Under the pieces are notes generated by a model. That model saw only the letters and a program-made list of their open reading frames with translations. It ran no database searches and was not told the DNA's origin. Positions 33,027 through 41,530 of a DNA stretch of 64,000 nt are shown piece by piece. The DNA is from Polyangium spumosum (GTDB taxonomy: Bacteria > Myxococcota_A > Polyangia > Polyangiales > Polyangiaceae), in the NCBI RefSeq assembly GCF_009649845.1, contig NZ_WJIE01000003.1, positions 806,001 through 870,000 on the forward strand. Direction: 5' to 3'. The stretch's first letter is position 1. Every line of letters starts with the position of its first letter. Made by a program: the position numbers and the translations under genes.

Positions 33027-33541
33027 GCGACGACGACCAGCCCTTTTCCGGCTCGCCCGAAACGAAGGTCTCGAAGTCCACGCCGGACCTCGTGCCGCCC
33101 GCTTCGTCACGGCAACCCCGCTCGATGAAGGACGAGCTGCCGCTCGACGACGCCCTGCCCGGCATCCTCGACCCCGAGGCCGAGCCGAGCCCCGAGTCCG
33201 AGGAGCGAGCGCCCGCCTCGCGCAAGGTCGCGAGCGTACGCGCCGCCGACGTGCGCGGCGACGAGGGCGTCGACGACTACTCGACCTGGGAGATCGACGG
33301 CCTCACGGCAGAACCGCCGCCCACGCGCAAGGCCGGCTGGCTCGGCGTGGAGCGAAAGGCGCCGGTCGAGGAGGCGCGCGTGCTCGTCGAGCAGAGCTCG
33401 TCCACGGGGCCCGAGCACGTGCGGCGCGTGTTGCCGGAGGACGAGCTCGTCGCGCTCGGCTCGCCCGCACGCGCGCACCACGGCGCCACGTTCGGCGAGC
33501 TGCTCGACGCGACGCTGTCGCTCGGCGAGGACGAGGCGTAG
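33023..33541 (+). CDS. Low-complexity acidic protein of unknown function
   Basis: 172 aa from a TTG start that overlaps the preceding stop (TTGA), with GAGGTG upstream. The sequence is rich in Glu, Asp, Ser, Pro and Ala and is mostly predicted disordered (SGSPETKVSKSTPDLVPPAS, EPSPESEERAPASRK). A short ordered-looking segment lies at the end (VRRVLPEDELVALGS, GATFGELLDATLSLGE). It is probably a partner or regulator of the previous gene product because the two are coupled. No known domain. Confidence 0.55.
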   Translation: MSDDDQPFSGSPETKVSKSTPDLVPPASSRQPRSMKDELPLDDALPGILDPEAEPSPESEERAPASRKVASVRAADVRGDEGVDDYSTWEIDGLTAEPPPTRKAGWLGVERKAPVEEARVLVEQSSSTGPEHVRRVLPEDELVALGSPARAHHGATFGELLDATLSLGEDEA

Positions 33542-33610
33542 CTCAGCCTCACCCCCCCTCGACGGGCATGCAGAGCCGTGCGAAGGTCCGGCCCACGCGT
33601 TCTTCGCATG

Positions 33611-33694
33611 GAAGGGTGCAGCGACGGTCGCTGCAGGATCGAGGATGGTCGGGCCGCCATCCGAGCCGGCGAATCCGCCGGCGAGGGATGAGGC
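33611..33694 (+). promoter_or_regulatory. Three-hairpin leader of nhaA, candidate nhaA-I-type (Li+/Na+) riboswitch
   Basis: Three hairpins lie directly upstream of the nhaA start: GCAGCG/CGCTGC (33619-33624 with 33630-33635, loop ACGGT), GGATGG/CCATCC (33644-33649 with 33658-33663), and CCGGCG/CGCCGG (33667-33672 with 33677-33682, loop AATC). The purine-rich GAGGGATGAGG that follows holds the ribosome site and ends 1 nt before ATG. From memory this resembles the nhaA-I RNA motif, which lies upstream of Na+/H+ antiporter genes and was later found to sense lithium. Pairing was done by eye. Confidence 0.6.
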
Positions 33695-35116
33695 ATGTCG
33701 ACCACACACGCACCGGGGCGGAGCCCCCTTCCTTCGACGCCGCCCGAAGCCTGGGAGCCGCTCTTGCGCCTGACGCGGCTCGCGGGCCGGCCGCTCGAGC
33801 GGTTCCTCCACATCGAGGCCGCGAGCGGCATCCTGCTGCTCGTCGCCGCGGCCGTCGCGCTCGTCTGGGCGAACTCACCCTGGGCGGAGAGCTACCAGCA
33901 CCTCTGGCACACGCCGCTCGGGATCCGCGTCGGCACGTTCAGCTTCGAGCGCTCGCTCGAGTGGTTCGTCAACGACGGGCTGATGGTGATCTTCTTCTTC
34001 GTCGTGGGCATGGAGATCCGGCGCGAGATCCACCACGGCGAGCTCTCCGAGTGGCGGCGCGCGGCGCTGCCCGCCGCCGCGGCGCTCGGCGGGATGATCG
34101 CGCCCGCGGCGCTTTACCTCGCCTTCGCCGGCGCCCCCGCGATCCGCTCGGGCTGGGGCGTGCCCATGGCGACGGACATCGCCTTCGCCGTCGGTATCCT
34201 CACGCTGCTCGGAAAACGCGTCCCGGCCGCGCTGCGCGTGCTCCTGCTCGCGCTCGCCGTGATCGACGACCTCGGGGCCATCGTGGTCATCGCGCTCTTT
34301 TATTCGAAGGGCATCTCGGTCTCGGGGATCGTGCTCGCCGCGGCGGGCTTCGCCGGGGTGTTCGCGATGCAGCGCTTCGGCGTGCGGCAGAAGCTCGTGT
34401 ACATCGTGCCGTCCGTGGTCGCGTGGGCCGGCATCTACATGGCCGGCGTGCATCCGACGATCGCGGGCGTGATCGTCGGGCTCGCGACGCCGGTGCGCGC
34501 GTGGCTCGGGCCGGACGGGTTCATGGTCGGCATCCGGAGCGAGCTCGAGCAGCTCGCGAAGGCCCCGGCGGACGCGCTCTCCTCGCACGCGCTCGCGGAG
34601 ACGCTCCGCCACGTGGACCGCGCGCGCCGCGAGGCCATGTCGCCCGCCGAGAGCCTGATCACGATGCTGCATCCGTGGGTGGCCTTCGGCATCATGCCCG
34701 TCTTCGCGCTCGCGAACGCGGGGGTCACCGTCGCGGGGGGATCGCTCGACGACGCCTCGCAGCTCGTGATGATCGCGGCCGCCGTGGGTCTGCTCATCGG
34801 CAAGCCGCTCGGCGTGCTCGCCATGTGCTGGGTCACGCTGCGCCTGCGGATCGCGACGTTGCCCGTGGGCCTCGGCGGGCGGCACCTCGTGGTGCTCGGC
34901 GTCGTCGCGGGCGTGGGCTTCACGATGGCCTTGTTCATCGCGCAGCTCGCGTTCGTGGACGCGAAGCTGCTCGCCGCGGCGAAGCTCGGCGTGCTCGCGG
35001 CGAGCGGCGCCGCGGCGGTCCTCGGGCTCGTCCTCGGCCGGCTGCTGCTCGCGCCGGCCCCGACGCCGGGCGAGGCGCGGACGGCGGATGAGGCGGAGAG
35101 CTCGACGGAGGTGTAA
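33695..35116 (+). CDS. nhaA: Na+/H+ antiporter NhaA
   Basis: 473 aa, longer than E. coli NhaA (388 aa) because of an N-terminal cytoplasmic extension of about 45 residues and a hydrophilic tail. It exchanges Na+ or Li+ for protons at the inner membrane and controls pH and salt. Landmarks: FFFVVGMEIRREIHHGELS, GWGVPMATDIAFAVGIL, and the ion-binding Asp pair in LALAVIDDLGAIVV. The membrane segments continue to GVGFTMALFIAQLAF. The leader immediately upstream is a likely riboswitch, so expression probably responds to cations. The CaCA exchanger gene follows 20 nt later. Confidence 0.96.
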   Translation: MSTTHAPGRSPLPSTPPEAWEPLLRLTRLAGRPLERFLHIEAASGILLLVAAAVALVWANSPWAESYQHLWHTPLGIRVGTFSFERSLEWFVNDGLMVIFFFVVGMEIRREIHHGELSEWRRAALPAAAALGGMIAPAALYLAFAGAPAIRSGWGVPMATDIAFAVGILTLLGKRVPAALRVLLLALAVIDDLGAIVVIALFYSKGISVSGIVLAAAGFAGVFAMQRFGVRQKLVYIVPSVVAWAGIYMAGVHPTIAGVIVGLATPVRAWLGPDGFMVGIRSELEQLAKAPADALSSHALAETLRHVDRARREAMSPAESLITMLHPWVAFGIMPVFALANAGVTVAGGSLDDASQLVMIAAAVGLLIGKPLGVLAMCWVTLRLRIATLPVGLGGRHLVVLGVVAGVGFTMALFIAQLAFVDAKLLAAAKLGVLAASGAAAVLGLVLGRLLLAPAPTPGEARTADEAESSTEV

Positions 35117-35136
35117 ATGTCGAGCCCGGTGGTGGA

Positions 35137-36114
35137 ATGACGAACCCGTGGATTCAGCTCGCCGGCGGCGGCGTGCTCCTCTACTTCGGCGCCGAGTGGT
35201 TCGTGGGCGGCGCGTCCGCCCTGGCCCTCGCGCTGCGCGTGCCGCAGATCCTCGTCGGCCTGACGGTCGTCGCGTACGGGACGTCGGCGCCCGAGGTGAT
35301 CGTGGGCGTGCAGGCGGCGATCGACCAGCACGGCGAGGTGGCGCTCGGGAACGTCATCGGCTCGAACATCGTGAACATCGGGCTGATCCTCGGCGTCGCC
35401 GCGCTCATCCGGCCGGCGCGGGTGGACGGGTCGCTACGCCAGCGCGAGCTGCCGATGTTCGTGGCGAGCGCGCTGCTCGTGCCGCTGCTCTTGCTCGACG
35501 GCGCCGTGCGCACCTGGGAAGCGGCCGGGCTGCTCCTCGTGGCCCTCGTCTACACCGGGTGGATGATCCGCGCCGCGCGCTCGGCTTCGATCGTCGCCGA
35601 GGCCCGCGCGGACACGCTCGCCACGGAGCGGGCCGCGGACGAGGCGGGCGCGCCGAAGCCCGGCGGCGCCCTGCGCGCGGCGGCGACGGCGGCGGTTGGT
35701 TTGCTCGTCCTGCTCGTCGGCGGCGACATCTTCGTCGACGGCTCGGTCGCGGTCGCGCGCGCGCTCGGGATGAGTGATCGGCTCGTCGGCCTGACCATCG
35801 TCGCGGTGGGGACCTCGTTGCCGGAGCTCGTGACGGCGGTGATCGCGGCGCGACGCGGAGCCTCGGACATCGCCATCGGCAACGTCGTGGGCTCCAACAT
35901 CTTCAACACGTTCCTGTGCCTGGGCGCGGCGGCGCTCGCGGGCCCGGTCGCTGCCCCGCTGGGGACGCTCGGGATGGATCTCGCGGGGCTGCTCGTGATG
36001 ACGGCGCTCGGGGCGGTGTTCATCCGGAGCGAGCGGACGATCTCCCGCCTCGAGGGCGCCTTCGCGGTGGGTCTCTACGTCGCGTTCACGGTGGTGACCG
36101 TGCTGCGGGGCTAG
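35137..36114 (+). CDS. CaCA-family calcium/sodium antiporter (YrbG type)
   Basis: 325 aa with about ten membrane segments in two homologous halves. The two alpha-repeat signatures are clear: LVGLTVVAYGTSAPEVIVGV with LGNVIGSNIVNIGL in the first half, and LVGLTIVAVGTSLPELVTAV with IGNVVGSNIFNTFL in the second. Such proteins swap Ca2+ for Na+ or K+ at the inner membrane. The acidic residue in each GTS-[AL]-PE is conserved, so it should be active. It starts 20 nt after nhaA and would be made from the same message, fitting a cation-stress module. Confidence 0.93.
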   Translation: MTNPWIQLAGGGVLLYFGAEWFVGGASALALALRVPQILVGLTVVAYGTSAPEVIVGVQAAIDQHGEVALGNVIGSNIVNIGLILGVAALIRPARVDGSLRQRELPMFVASALLVPLLLLDGAVRTWEAAGLLLVALVYTGWMIRAARSASIVAEARADTLATERAADEAGAPKPGGALRAAATAAVGLLVLLVGGDIFVDGSVAVARALGMSDRLVGLTIVAVGTSLPELVTAVIAARRGASDIAIGNVVGSNIFNTFLCLGAAALAGPVAAPLGTLGMDLAGLLVMTALGAVFIRSERTISRLEGAFAVGLYVAFTVVTVLRG

Positions 36115-36119
36115 TCGTC

Positions 36120-37097
36120 CTAGCCCTTCTTCGGCGGCTGCTGCGGCGACATCGTCCGCGCCATGAACGAGTAGACGTCCATCTTGTCGCGCGGCGTCTG
36201 CCCCTTCTCGATGAGCTTCTGCGCGATGTCGTCGACGAGCGCGCGCATGCGCTCGTACGTGGCGGCGCTCGGCGCGCGCTCGTACTTGAGCGGGAAGCTC
36301 ATCATCGCCGCCTGCTTCTCGTAGAACGAGGGCTTCACGAAGACGTGGCTCTCCGGCTCCATGAGCGCCGAGAGCACCGTCACGAGCGGCCACGTCGCGA
36401 GCTTGGCCTTGCCGAGGACCACGACGAGCCGATCGAAGCGCGCGTCGTACGCGTCGGCGCCGTAGAGCAGATCGCGGATCGCCTCGGCGACGTCCTTGTC
36501 GTGCTCGGCCGCCATCTTGCTGAACGGGATGATGTCGCCGAGCGGGTGGAGCAGGCCCGTCGCGGCCTTGTGGATCGTGCGCACGTTCGCCACGATCTCC
36601 GTGAAGGCGCCGGCCTGGATCTGCTTGTCGAGCACGTCCCGCGCGAGCAAGTCCTTCGCCGTGGCCATGGCGATCGCGCGCGTGGCCTTGGCCTTCTTGG
36701 CCGTCGGGTTCGGGTCCTCGACCCCACGCTCCTCCTTGGCGAAACGCGCGCTCGTGAAGCCCCCCGGGAAGATCTCGAGGAAGAGCGAGAACTGCGCGTC
36801 GAAGTTCGGCAAGACGGGCGCGACGGCCTTCTGCTTCGGCTTGCCCGAACCCGACCTCGACTCCTTGAGCCCGCGGACCTTCTTCTCGAGGGCCCGCGCC
36901 TCCGCGGCGCCGAGCGTGACCGGCTCGAGCTTCGACCAGAAGGCCTTGGCGATCGAGTGGCTCATGCCGTCCTCGAAATCATAGAAACGCTTGTCGTCGC
37001 GCTCCTCGGAGAGAAAGCCGAGGCCCCACTCGGGGCAGCCCGGGTGCTTGACGATCATCGGCGCTTCGGCGGAGGCAGGGGGGACGTTCACGGTCAT
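36120..37097 (-). CDS. Protein of unknown function, DUF3553-like N-terminus
   Basis: 325 aa, soluble. The first 40 residues (MIVKHPGCPEWGLGFLSEER, KRFYDFEDG) resemble the small SH3-like DUF3553 domain, which follows a HP-x-x-PEWG-x-G pattern and ends in a strand. The rest is helical and Lys/Ala-rich (KKAKATRAIAMATAKDLLAR) with a conserved-looking segment (FDRLVVVLGKAKLATWPLVT) and ESHVFVKPSFYEKQAAMMSF. I do not recognise this part. It is the last gene of the leftward set from the MerR-type regulator, 49 nt after its neighbour. Confidence 0.65.
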   Translation of the reverse strand: MTVNVPPASAEAPMIVKHPGCPEWGLGFLSEERDDKRFYDFEDGMSHSIAKAFWSKLEPVTLGAAEARALEKKVRGLKESRSGSGKPKQKAVAPVLPNFDAQFSLFLEIFPGGFTSARFAKEERGVEDPNPTAKKAKATRAIAMATAKDLLARDVLDKQIQAGAFTEIVANVRTIHKAATGLLHPLGDIIPFSKMAAEHDKDVAEAIRDLLYGADAYDARFDRLVVVLGKAKLATWPLVTVLSALMEPESHVFVKPSFYEKQAAMMSFPLKYERAPSAATYERMRALVDDIAQKLIEKGQTPRDKMDVYSFMARTMSPQQPPKKG

Positions 37098-37146
37098 GGG
37101 CGGCCAGAGTAGCCCATGAGGGGCGCGACGCACGCGCCGAGCGGGA

Positions 37147-37800
37147 TCAATTGAGCTCGCGCCCGCCCGGCGCGAGCGTGTGCCGCTGCATCGCGAGGAC
37201 CTCGGCGACACGACGAACCCGCGCGCGTGGCGAGAGCGTCTCGAGGATCGCTTGACGTTCACGCGCGTCGAGCACGAGGTGGTGGGCGCAGAGGTCGGCG
37301 AGCAAAGCCGGCTTCGCGCCCTGCGGCAAGCGAAACTCGAAGCCCCGATCCCGCTCCCGGACGAACTGCGTGAACGCCGTCGCCGTCGAGACCAAGGCCG
37401 AGAGCTCGCTCTGCGTGATCTCCTCGTCCGGAGGCACGAGCACGTCCGCGCGGGCGCGCCGGTACGGCGGCACGAACGAGAGCTCCGACAAGCGCACCCG
37501 CGCGCGGCCCCGGAGGAGGATGTTGTAACGACCGCCCGGCAGCTCGGCGTGATCGAGGATCGTCCCGAGCCCGGCGACACCGGCGATCTCGGGATGACCA
37601 TGCGCGTCCACGGCCCGCTCGTCCGTGATCATCACGATCGCCATCGACCGGTGCGTCGCGAGCGCGTCCTCGACCATGGCGCGATACCGAGGCTCGAAGA
37701 CGTGCAGCGGCAGGTGCGCGCCGGGGAAGAGCACCGTGTTCGGCAGCGGGAAGAGCGGCAACGCCTCGAGCGCCTCCAGCAGGTCCGAGAGGGTGTTCAT
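37147..37800 (-). CDS. Lon-substrate-binding-domain protein (stand-alone LON_substr_bdg)
   Basis: 217 aa. It has the N-terminal domain of Lon protease only: LPLFPLPNTVLFPGAHLPLH at the start, VFEPRYRAMVEDAL, then VAGLGTILDHAELPGGRYNI and LRGRARVRLSE. There is no AAA+ or protease domain, so it is the stand-alone form common in proteobacteria, whose role is not settled (possible protein quality control adaptor). The rest is helical. Located between folE and the DUF3553-like gene with gaps of 30 and 49 nt. Confidence 0.9.
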   Translation of the reverse strand: MNTLSDLLEALEALPLFPLPNTVLFPGAHLPLHVFEPRYRAMVEDALATHRSMAIVMITDERAVDAHGHPEIAGVAGLGTILDHAELPGGRYNILLRGRARVRLSELSFVPPYRRARADVLVPPDEEITQSELSALVSTATAFTQFVRERDRGFEFRLPQGAKPALLADLCAHHLVLDARERQAILETLSPRARVRRVAEVLAMQRHTLAPGGRELN

Positions 37801-37830
37801 CGACGGAACGTAGCACGCACCACGCGTGGA

Positions 37831-38394
37831 TCAGCGGCCGAGCGCCGCGAGCGCGAGCGCGCGCCCCTCGCTCGTGGCGAAGGATCCCGACAGCGCCATG
37901 GTCTCCACGATCGCCCCGGTCTTCCGCTCGCCGCGCGACACGAGGCAGGTGTGCGTGAGCGAGAGCTGGCAGAGCGCGCCCTTCGCTTCGAGCTCACGGA
38001 CGAGCAGGTCGACGACCGTCGCGCCGATCTCCTCCTGCAAGGTGAGCCGACGCGCGACGACGTCGACGACGCGGGCGAGCGTGCCGATCCCCGCGACACG
38101 CGCGCCCGGCTGGTACGCGACGATCGCCGTGCCGATCGCGGGCAAGAGGTGGTGCGGGCAAACGGTCGTGACGGCGAGGTCCCGCACGACGACGATGCCC
38201 ATGCCCGTCTCGCGCGCGCCGAGCGAACCTTCGCGCAGCACCGCGGCGGCGTCGATGGACTCGCCTTCGAGCAGGTCGTCGGCCCACGCGTCGGCCACGC
38301 GCTCGCCGGTGCCCTCGAGCTCGCCCACGGGCTCCTTCCCGAGGGCGCGCAGGAAATCAACGATGGCGCGCGCGGCCGCGCTGCGATCGATCAT
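37831..38394 (-). CDS. folE: GTP cyclohydrolase I
   Basis: 187 aa. FolE opens GTP to dihydroneopterin triphosphate, the first step to folate and tetrahydrobiopterin. The zinc and active-site residues are recognisable: CPHHLLP (Cys and His ligands), GIGTLARVVDVVARRLTLQE, and THTCLVSRGERKTGA with the second Cys ligand. Overall sequence is diverged from E. coli FolE (for example CPHH in place of CEHH), and a paralog elsewhere in the genome is possible. It starts 7 nt after the MerR-type gene. The window also encodes PhhB, a downstream pterin enzyme, at 6964-7260. Confidence 0.88.
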   Translation of the reverse strand: MIDRSAAARAIVDFLRALGKEPVGELEGTGERVADAWADDLLEGESIDAAAVLREGSLGARETGMGIVVVRDLAVTTVCPHHLLPAIGTAIVAYQPGARVAGIGTLARVVDVVARRLTLQEEIGATVVDLLVRELEAKGALCQLSLTHTCLVSRGERKTGAIVETMALSGSFATSEGRALALAALGR

Positions 38395-38401
38395 GGTGCC
38401 T

Positions 38402-39022
38402 TCAGGCCGGCTCTTTCTCGCCCTCGGCCCCGCCCGCCGCGGCCGCGGCCTTGCGCGCCGGATCGTGGTGATTGCAGGGGTTGATGGACCAGAGCACGCG
38501 GACGCTGCGCGGCAAGACCGGCTGCGAGGTCATCACGGTGCAGGTCTCGCAGGCGGTGGGGAACGCCTTTTCGTCCTCGCAACGCGTGCAGGGCTCGACG
38601 ACCTTGGTCGTCTCCTCGAGGTCGTCGCGCAGGCGGTTCAGGATGGCGAGCTTCTCCTTGAGCTCGTCGATCCGCGCGGCGAGGACACGCGTGGCCTGCT
38701 GTGCGGCCGCGGCCCCGCTCGTCGCGCTCTTCTTCACGTCGAGGATGGCCTTGATGTCGTCGAGCGACAGGCCCGCCATGCGCATGTCCGTCACGAGCAT
38801 CAGCCGATCGAGCTCGGTGCGCTCGAAGAGCCGGTGCCCGCCGTCCGTGCGCCGGGCAGGCCGGAGGATGCCTTCTTCCTCGTAAAATCGCACCGTGCGG
38901 AGCGTGCTGTTCGACAGCCGCGCCATCTCACCGGTGGTCAGGAGCTGTGTTTCGCGCGGGCGGTCCGTCTCCGCATTCGCGCCGGGCGAATCGGCGCGCG
39001 GAGCAGGGGCATGAGGATCCAC
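38402..39022 (-). CDS. MerR-family regulator with C-terminal Cys cluster
   Basis: 206 aa from a GTG start. After a disordered N-terminus of about 25 residues comes a MerR winged helix-turn-helix (LLTTGEMARLSNSTLRTVRF, YEEEGILRPARRTDGGHRLF) and the dimerisation helix (ARIDELKEKLAILNRLRDDL). The C-terminal part has a Cys/His cluster: CTRCEDE, ACETCTVM, NPCNHH. This could bind a metal or an Fe-S cluster as a signal. It heads a leftward operon (regulator, folE, Lon-domain protein, unknown). A perfect 12-bp palindrome lies just upstream. Confidence 0.87.
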   Translation of the reverse strand: MDPHAPAPRADSPGANAETDRPRETQLLTTGEMARLSNSTLRTVRFYEEEGILRPARRTDGGHRLFERTELDRLMLVTDMRMAGLSLDDIKAILDVKKSATSGAAAAQQATRVLAARIDELKEKLAILNRLRDDLEETTKVVEPCTRCEDEKAFPTACETCTVMTSQPVLPRSVRVLWSINPCNHHDPARKAAAAAGGAEGEKEPA

Positions 39023-39041
39023 GGGTTTCCAAGGTACATGA

Positions 39042-39053
39042 GGTTACGTAACC
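39042..39053. promoter_or_regulatory. Perfect palindrome, candidate MerR-type operator
   Basis: GGTTACGTAACC lies 20 bp upstream of the MerR-type start codon. It sits inside a possible promoter on the - strand, where TTGCCG precedes it. MerR regulators bind palindromes between the -35 and -10 boxes, and TTACGTAA-centred sites are known for the LiuR-like branch (from memory). It probably mediates autoregulation. Confidence 0.5.
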
Positions 39054-39219
39054 GGCAAGGGGGTCCCACCTCCCGTCGTGTGCTTCACGTCCACACGCGC
39101 GCCTCGCCCGCGTCGCGCAGCCGGCTATGAACGAGTGTTCTCACTCCCCGAGGCGAGGCACGAAAGTCGGCGATTTCGCTTGAATGCGGCAGAGGCACGT
39201 CGCTTGCTGATGGGCCGGC

Positions 39220-41265
39220 ATGCTCTTGCGCTTGCTCCCCCTCACGGGCCTCGTCGCGATCACGACCCTCGCCATGACCCAGCGCGCCGACGCGGCCGGC
39301 GCCTGGCTCCCGAGTGGTCCGAGCGAGCCGATCGAAGCGCGCGTGGCCGTGGCCGTCGGCCCCACGCGCTCGACGCTCTGGACCAGCCTGCGCGTCGACG
39401 GCGTCGAGGAGCCGTTCGCGATCGTCGTCCCCGTCTCGCCAGGCGCGGCGCTCGATCACAGCTCCGACGCGTGGTTCGAAGCCCTCGCCTCGGCCACCGC
39501 GCCCCGCGTCCTCGGGCCGGTCGGCGTGAGCCCCGTCTGCCCCGGCGAAGCGCCGAGCGCTGCCGATCTGTTCCACGTGACGGAGAGCCTCGACCCGTCG
39601 GGCAGCGTCGCGCCCGTCGAGTCCGTCCTCTTGAAGGACGCGCAAGCCGTCGTCGCCTGGGCGACCCAGCGTGGCTTGGAGGTCTCGCCGGACCTCGCCG
39701 TCACGCTCGGAGGCATGGCCGGCAAGCGCTTCTTCGCCGAGCGCTACAACGCGCCGAACGCGAAGTTCGTCACCTCCACCCTGCGCGTCGTCTCCCCCAC
39801 GCCGGAGGCCGCGCTGCCGCTCGCCCTGACGCGCGCCGGGAGCACGGAGCTACGCGTCACGGCGTGGATGATCGGCGACGGCCGGGCCGCGCTCGCGGGC
39901 AGCAAGCCGATCACGCTCCCGATGAGCGAGCTCTCCTGGAAAGCGGCGTCCGCGGACTCGAACTACAAGGTGCTGCGCGCGGACGAACTGCGCGTCGGCG
40001 GGCCGAGCGCGGCGCTGATCGAGGCCGCGAGCCACGACGCGTTCGTGATGAACGAGCCGATCGCGAACGGCACGAGCTCGATCACGGGCGTGGTCACGAG
40101 CTTCTTTCAGCGCGCCGCGGGTTACGGCGACGGCGACACGAACGCGTCGCCCTGCATCACGGCGGCCGCGGTGGCGCTCGACGACGTGTACCCGGTGGCC
40201 GAGAGCTGTCCGCGCGCCGAGCTCGGCGTCGTGGACGGGAGCCTCGCGTGCGCGGAGGTGCCCGCCGGCGGGGAGATCGATCCCGAGAAGCTGCGCTGCG
40301 GCGGCATCACCGACGACCTCGCGGTCGGGTTCGCCGGCATGGTGCCGAGGGACGTGGTGCTCACGCGCGTGACGATGCTCATCCCGGCGACCAAGGCCGG
40401 CAGCACGTGGCCCGTGACGTTCGAGCCCGCGGCCCCCGACGTGAAGCCGCTGCTCACGGCGCAGAGCCTCGACCTCGCCTCGTGCAACACGAGCAGCTCG
40501 AGCACGAGCACGAGCGCCGGCAGCAGCTCGAGCTCGGGCGGGCAGCAAGGGGGATCAAACGGCGCAGGCGCAGGCGTCGGCGCGGGCGCAGGCGGATCGG
40601 CCGGCTACTACGACGACGACTACGACGACGTCGGCTGCGCCTGTGTGGGCACCGCGGAGCCGATCGTCGACGACACGACGGAGACCTACGACGACGGCTA
40701 CTACGACGACACGTCGAGCGAGGACTGCGGCGGCGACACCTCGGACACCTACGACGACAGCTACTACGACGACACGTCGAGCGAGGACTGCGGCGGCGAC
40801 ACCTCGGACACCTACGACGACGGCTACTACGACGATACGTCGAGCGACGACTGCGGCGGCGACACCTCGGACACCTACGACGACGGCTACTACGACGACA
40901 CGTCGAGCGAGGACTGCGGCGGCGACACCTCGGACGACGACTCGAGCAGCAGCGACTCGTGCAGCGGGGACACCGACGACGGCGGCGACGACTGGGACGA
41001 CGACTGGGGCGACTGGGAAGAAGAGGCGCGCGCGCCGAGCAGCGCGGCTCGACGCGTCGCGACGATCGACGCGTCCCGCCATGACGAGACGTCCTCGATG
41101 GCGCACCGCGCGCACGCGAAAAAATTGCGCAAGCGTGGGCCCAAGGCGAGCGTGATCACCCTGGGCTTGCTGGCGATCCTCGCGCCGCTGCGGCGCCTCG
41201 CGCGGCCGGATCGTTCGCGGCGCAGCGCCAAGGACAAACCACGGCGCGAGCGCTCGTCGTCTTGA
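39220..41265 (+). CDS. DUF2330 secreted protein with acidic Cys repeats and C-terminal anchor
   Basis: 681 aa. A signal peptide ends in AMTQRADAAG. Residues about 25-420 form a DUF2330-type domain common in Polyangiales. A Ser/Gly-rich spacer leads to four copies of a 21-residue acidic repeat of the form TYDDGYYDDTSSEDCGGDTSD, each with one Cys, followed by a DDW-rich acidic stretch. Near the C-terminus a hydrophobic helix (VITLGLLAILAPLRRLA) is followed by an Arg/Lys/Ser tail, like a surface-sorting or membrane-retention signal. The mature protein is probably a surface protein of unknown role. Confidence 0.82.
   Translation: MLLRLLPLTGLVAITTLAMTQRADAAGAWLPSGPSEPIEARVAVAVGPTRSTLWTSLRVDGVEEPFAIVVPVSPGAALDHSSDAWFEALASATAPRVLGPVGVSPVCPGEAPSAADLFHVTESLDPSGSVAPVESVLLKDAQAVVAWATQRGLEVSPDLAVTLGGMAGKRFFAERYNAPNAKFVTSTLRVVSPTPEAALPLALTRAGSTELRVTAWMIGDGRAALAGSKPITLPMSELSWKAASADSNYKVLRADELRVGGPSAALIEAASHDAFVMNEPIANGTSSITGVVTSFFQRAAGYGDGDTNASPCITAAAVALDDVYPVAESCPRAELGVVDGSLACAEVPAGGEIDPEKLRCGGITDDLAVGFAGMVPRDVVLTRVTMLIPATKAGSTWPVTFEPAAPDVKPLLTAQSLDLASCNTSSSSTSTSAGSSSSSGGQQGGSNGAGAGVGAGAGGSAGYYDDDYDDVGCACVGTAEPIVDDTTETYDDGYYDDTSSEDCGGDTSDTYDDSYYDDTSSEDCGGDTSDTYDDGYYDDTSSDDCGGDTSDTYDDGYYDDTSSEDCGGDTSDDDSSSSDSCSGDTDDGGDDWDDDWGDWEEEARAPSSAARRVATIDASRHDETSSMAHRAHAKKLRKRGPKASVITLGLLAILAPLRRLARPDRSRRSAKDKPRRERSSS
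40684..40935 (+). repeat. Four 63-bp in-frame tandem repeats
   Basis: Units start at 40684, 40747, 40810 and 40873, exactly 63 bp apart, and differ by a few bases (AGC for GGC in unit 2, GAT for GAC and GAC for GAG in unit 3). They encode the 21-residue acidic Tyr/Asp/Cys repeat of the DUF2330 protein. Copy number may vary by slippage. Confidence 0.92.
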
Positions 41266-41530
41266 TCCGGGCTGTCCCGGGCGAGCGGGCCATGCGGCGC
41301 GCGCTCGCGTGGCAGGAAAACGTCGAAAGGGCCCCCTGATCGGCCGTGTTGCCAGGAGGGACGACGTGGTAGGATGTCGGAATCATGTTTCGTGCCGGGC
41401 GCCCTCCTCGCGACGGGGTACAGCGTCTCCGCATCACGGGTGGAGATCGCCCGCGCGCCACGCGAGCGAAATCCGCTATGATCTGCGGGCACGAGATGCA
41501 TGAACCCGCTCAACGAAGGATGGCGTTCGC

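Noticed and set aside
40684-40935. The 63-bp tandem repeats as a CRISPR array
   Set aside because: They are in frame, encode a protein repeat and have no unique spacers.
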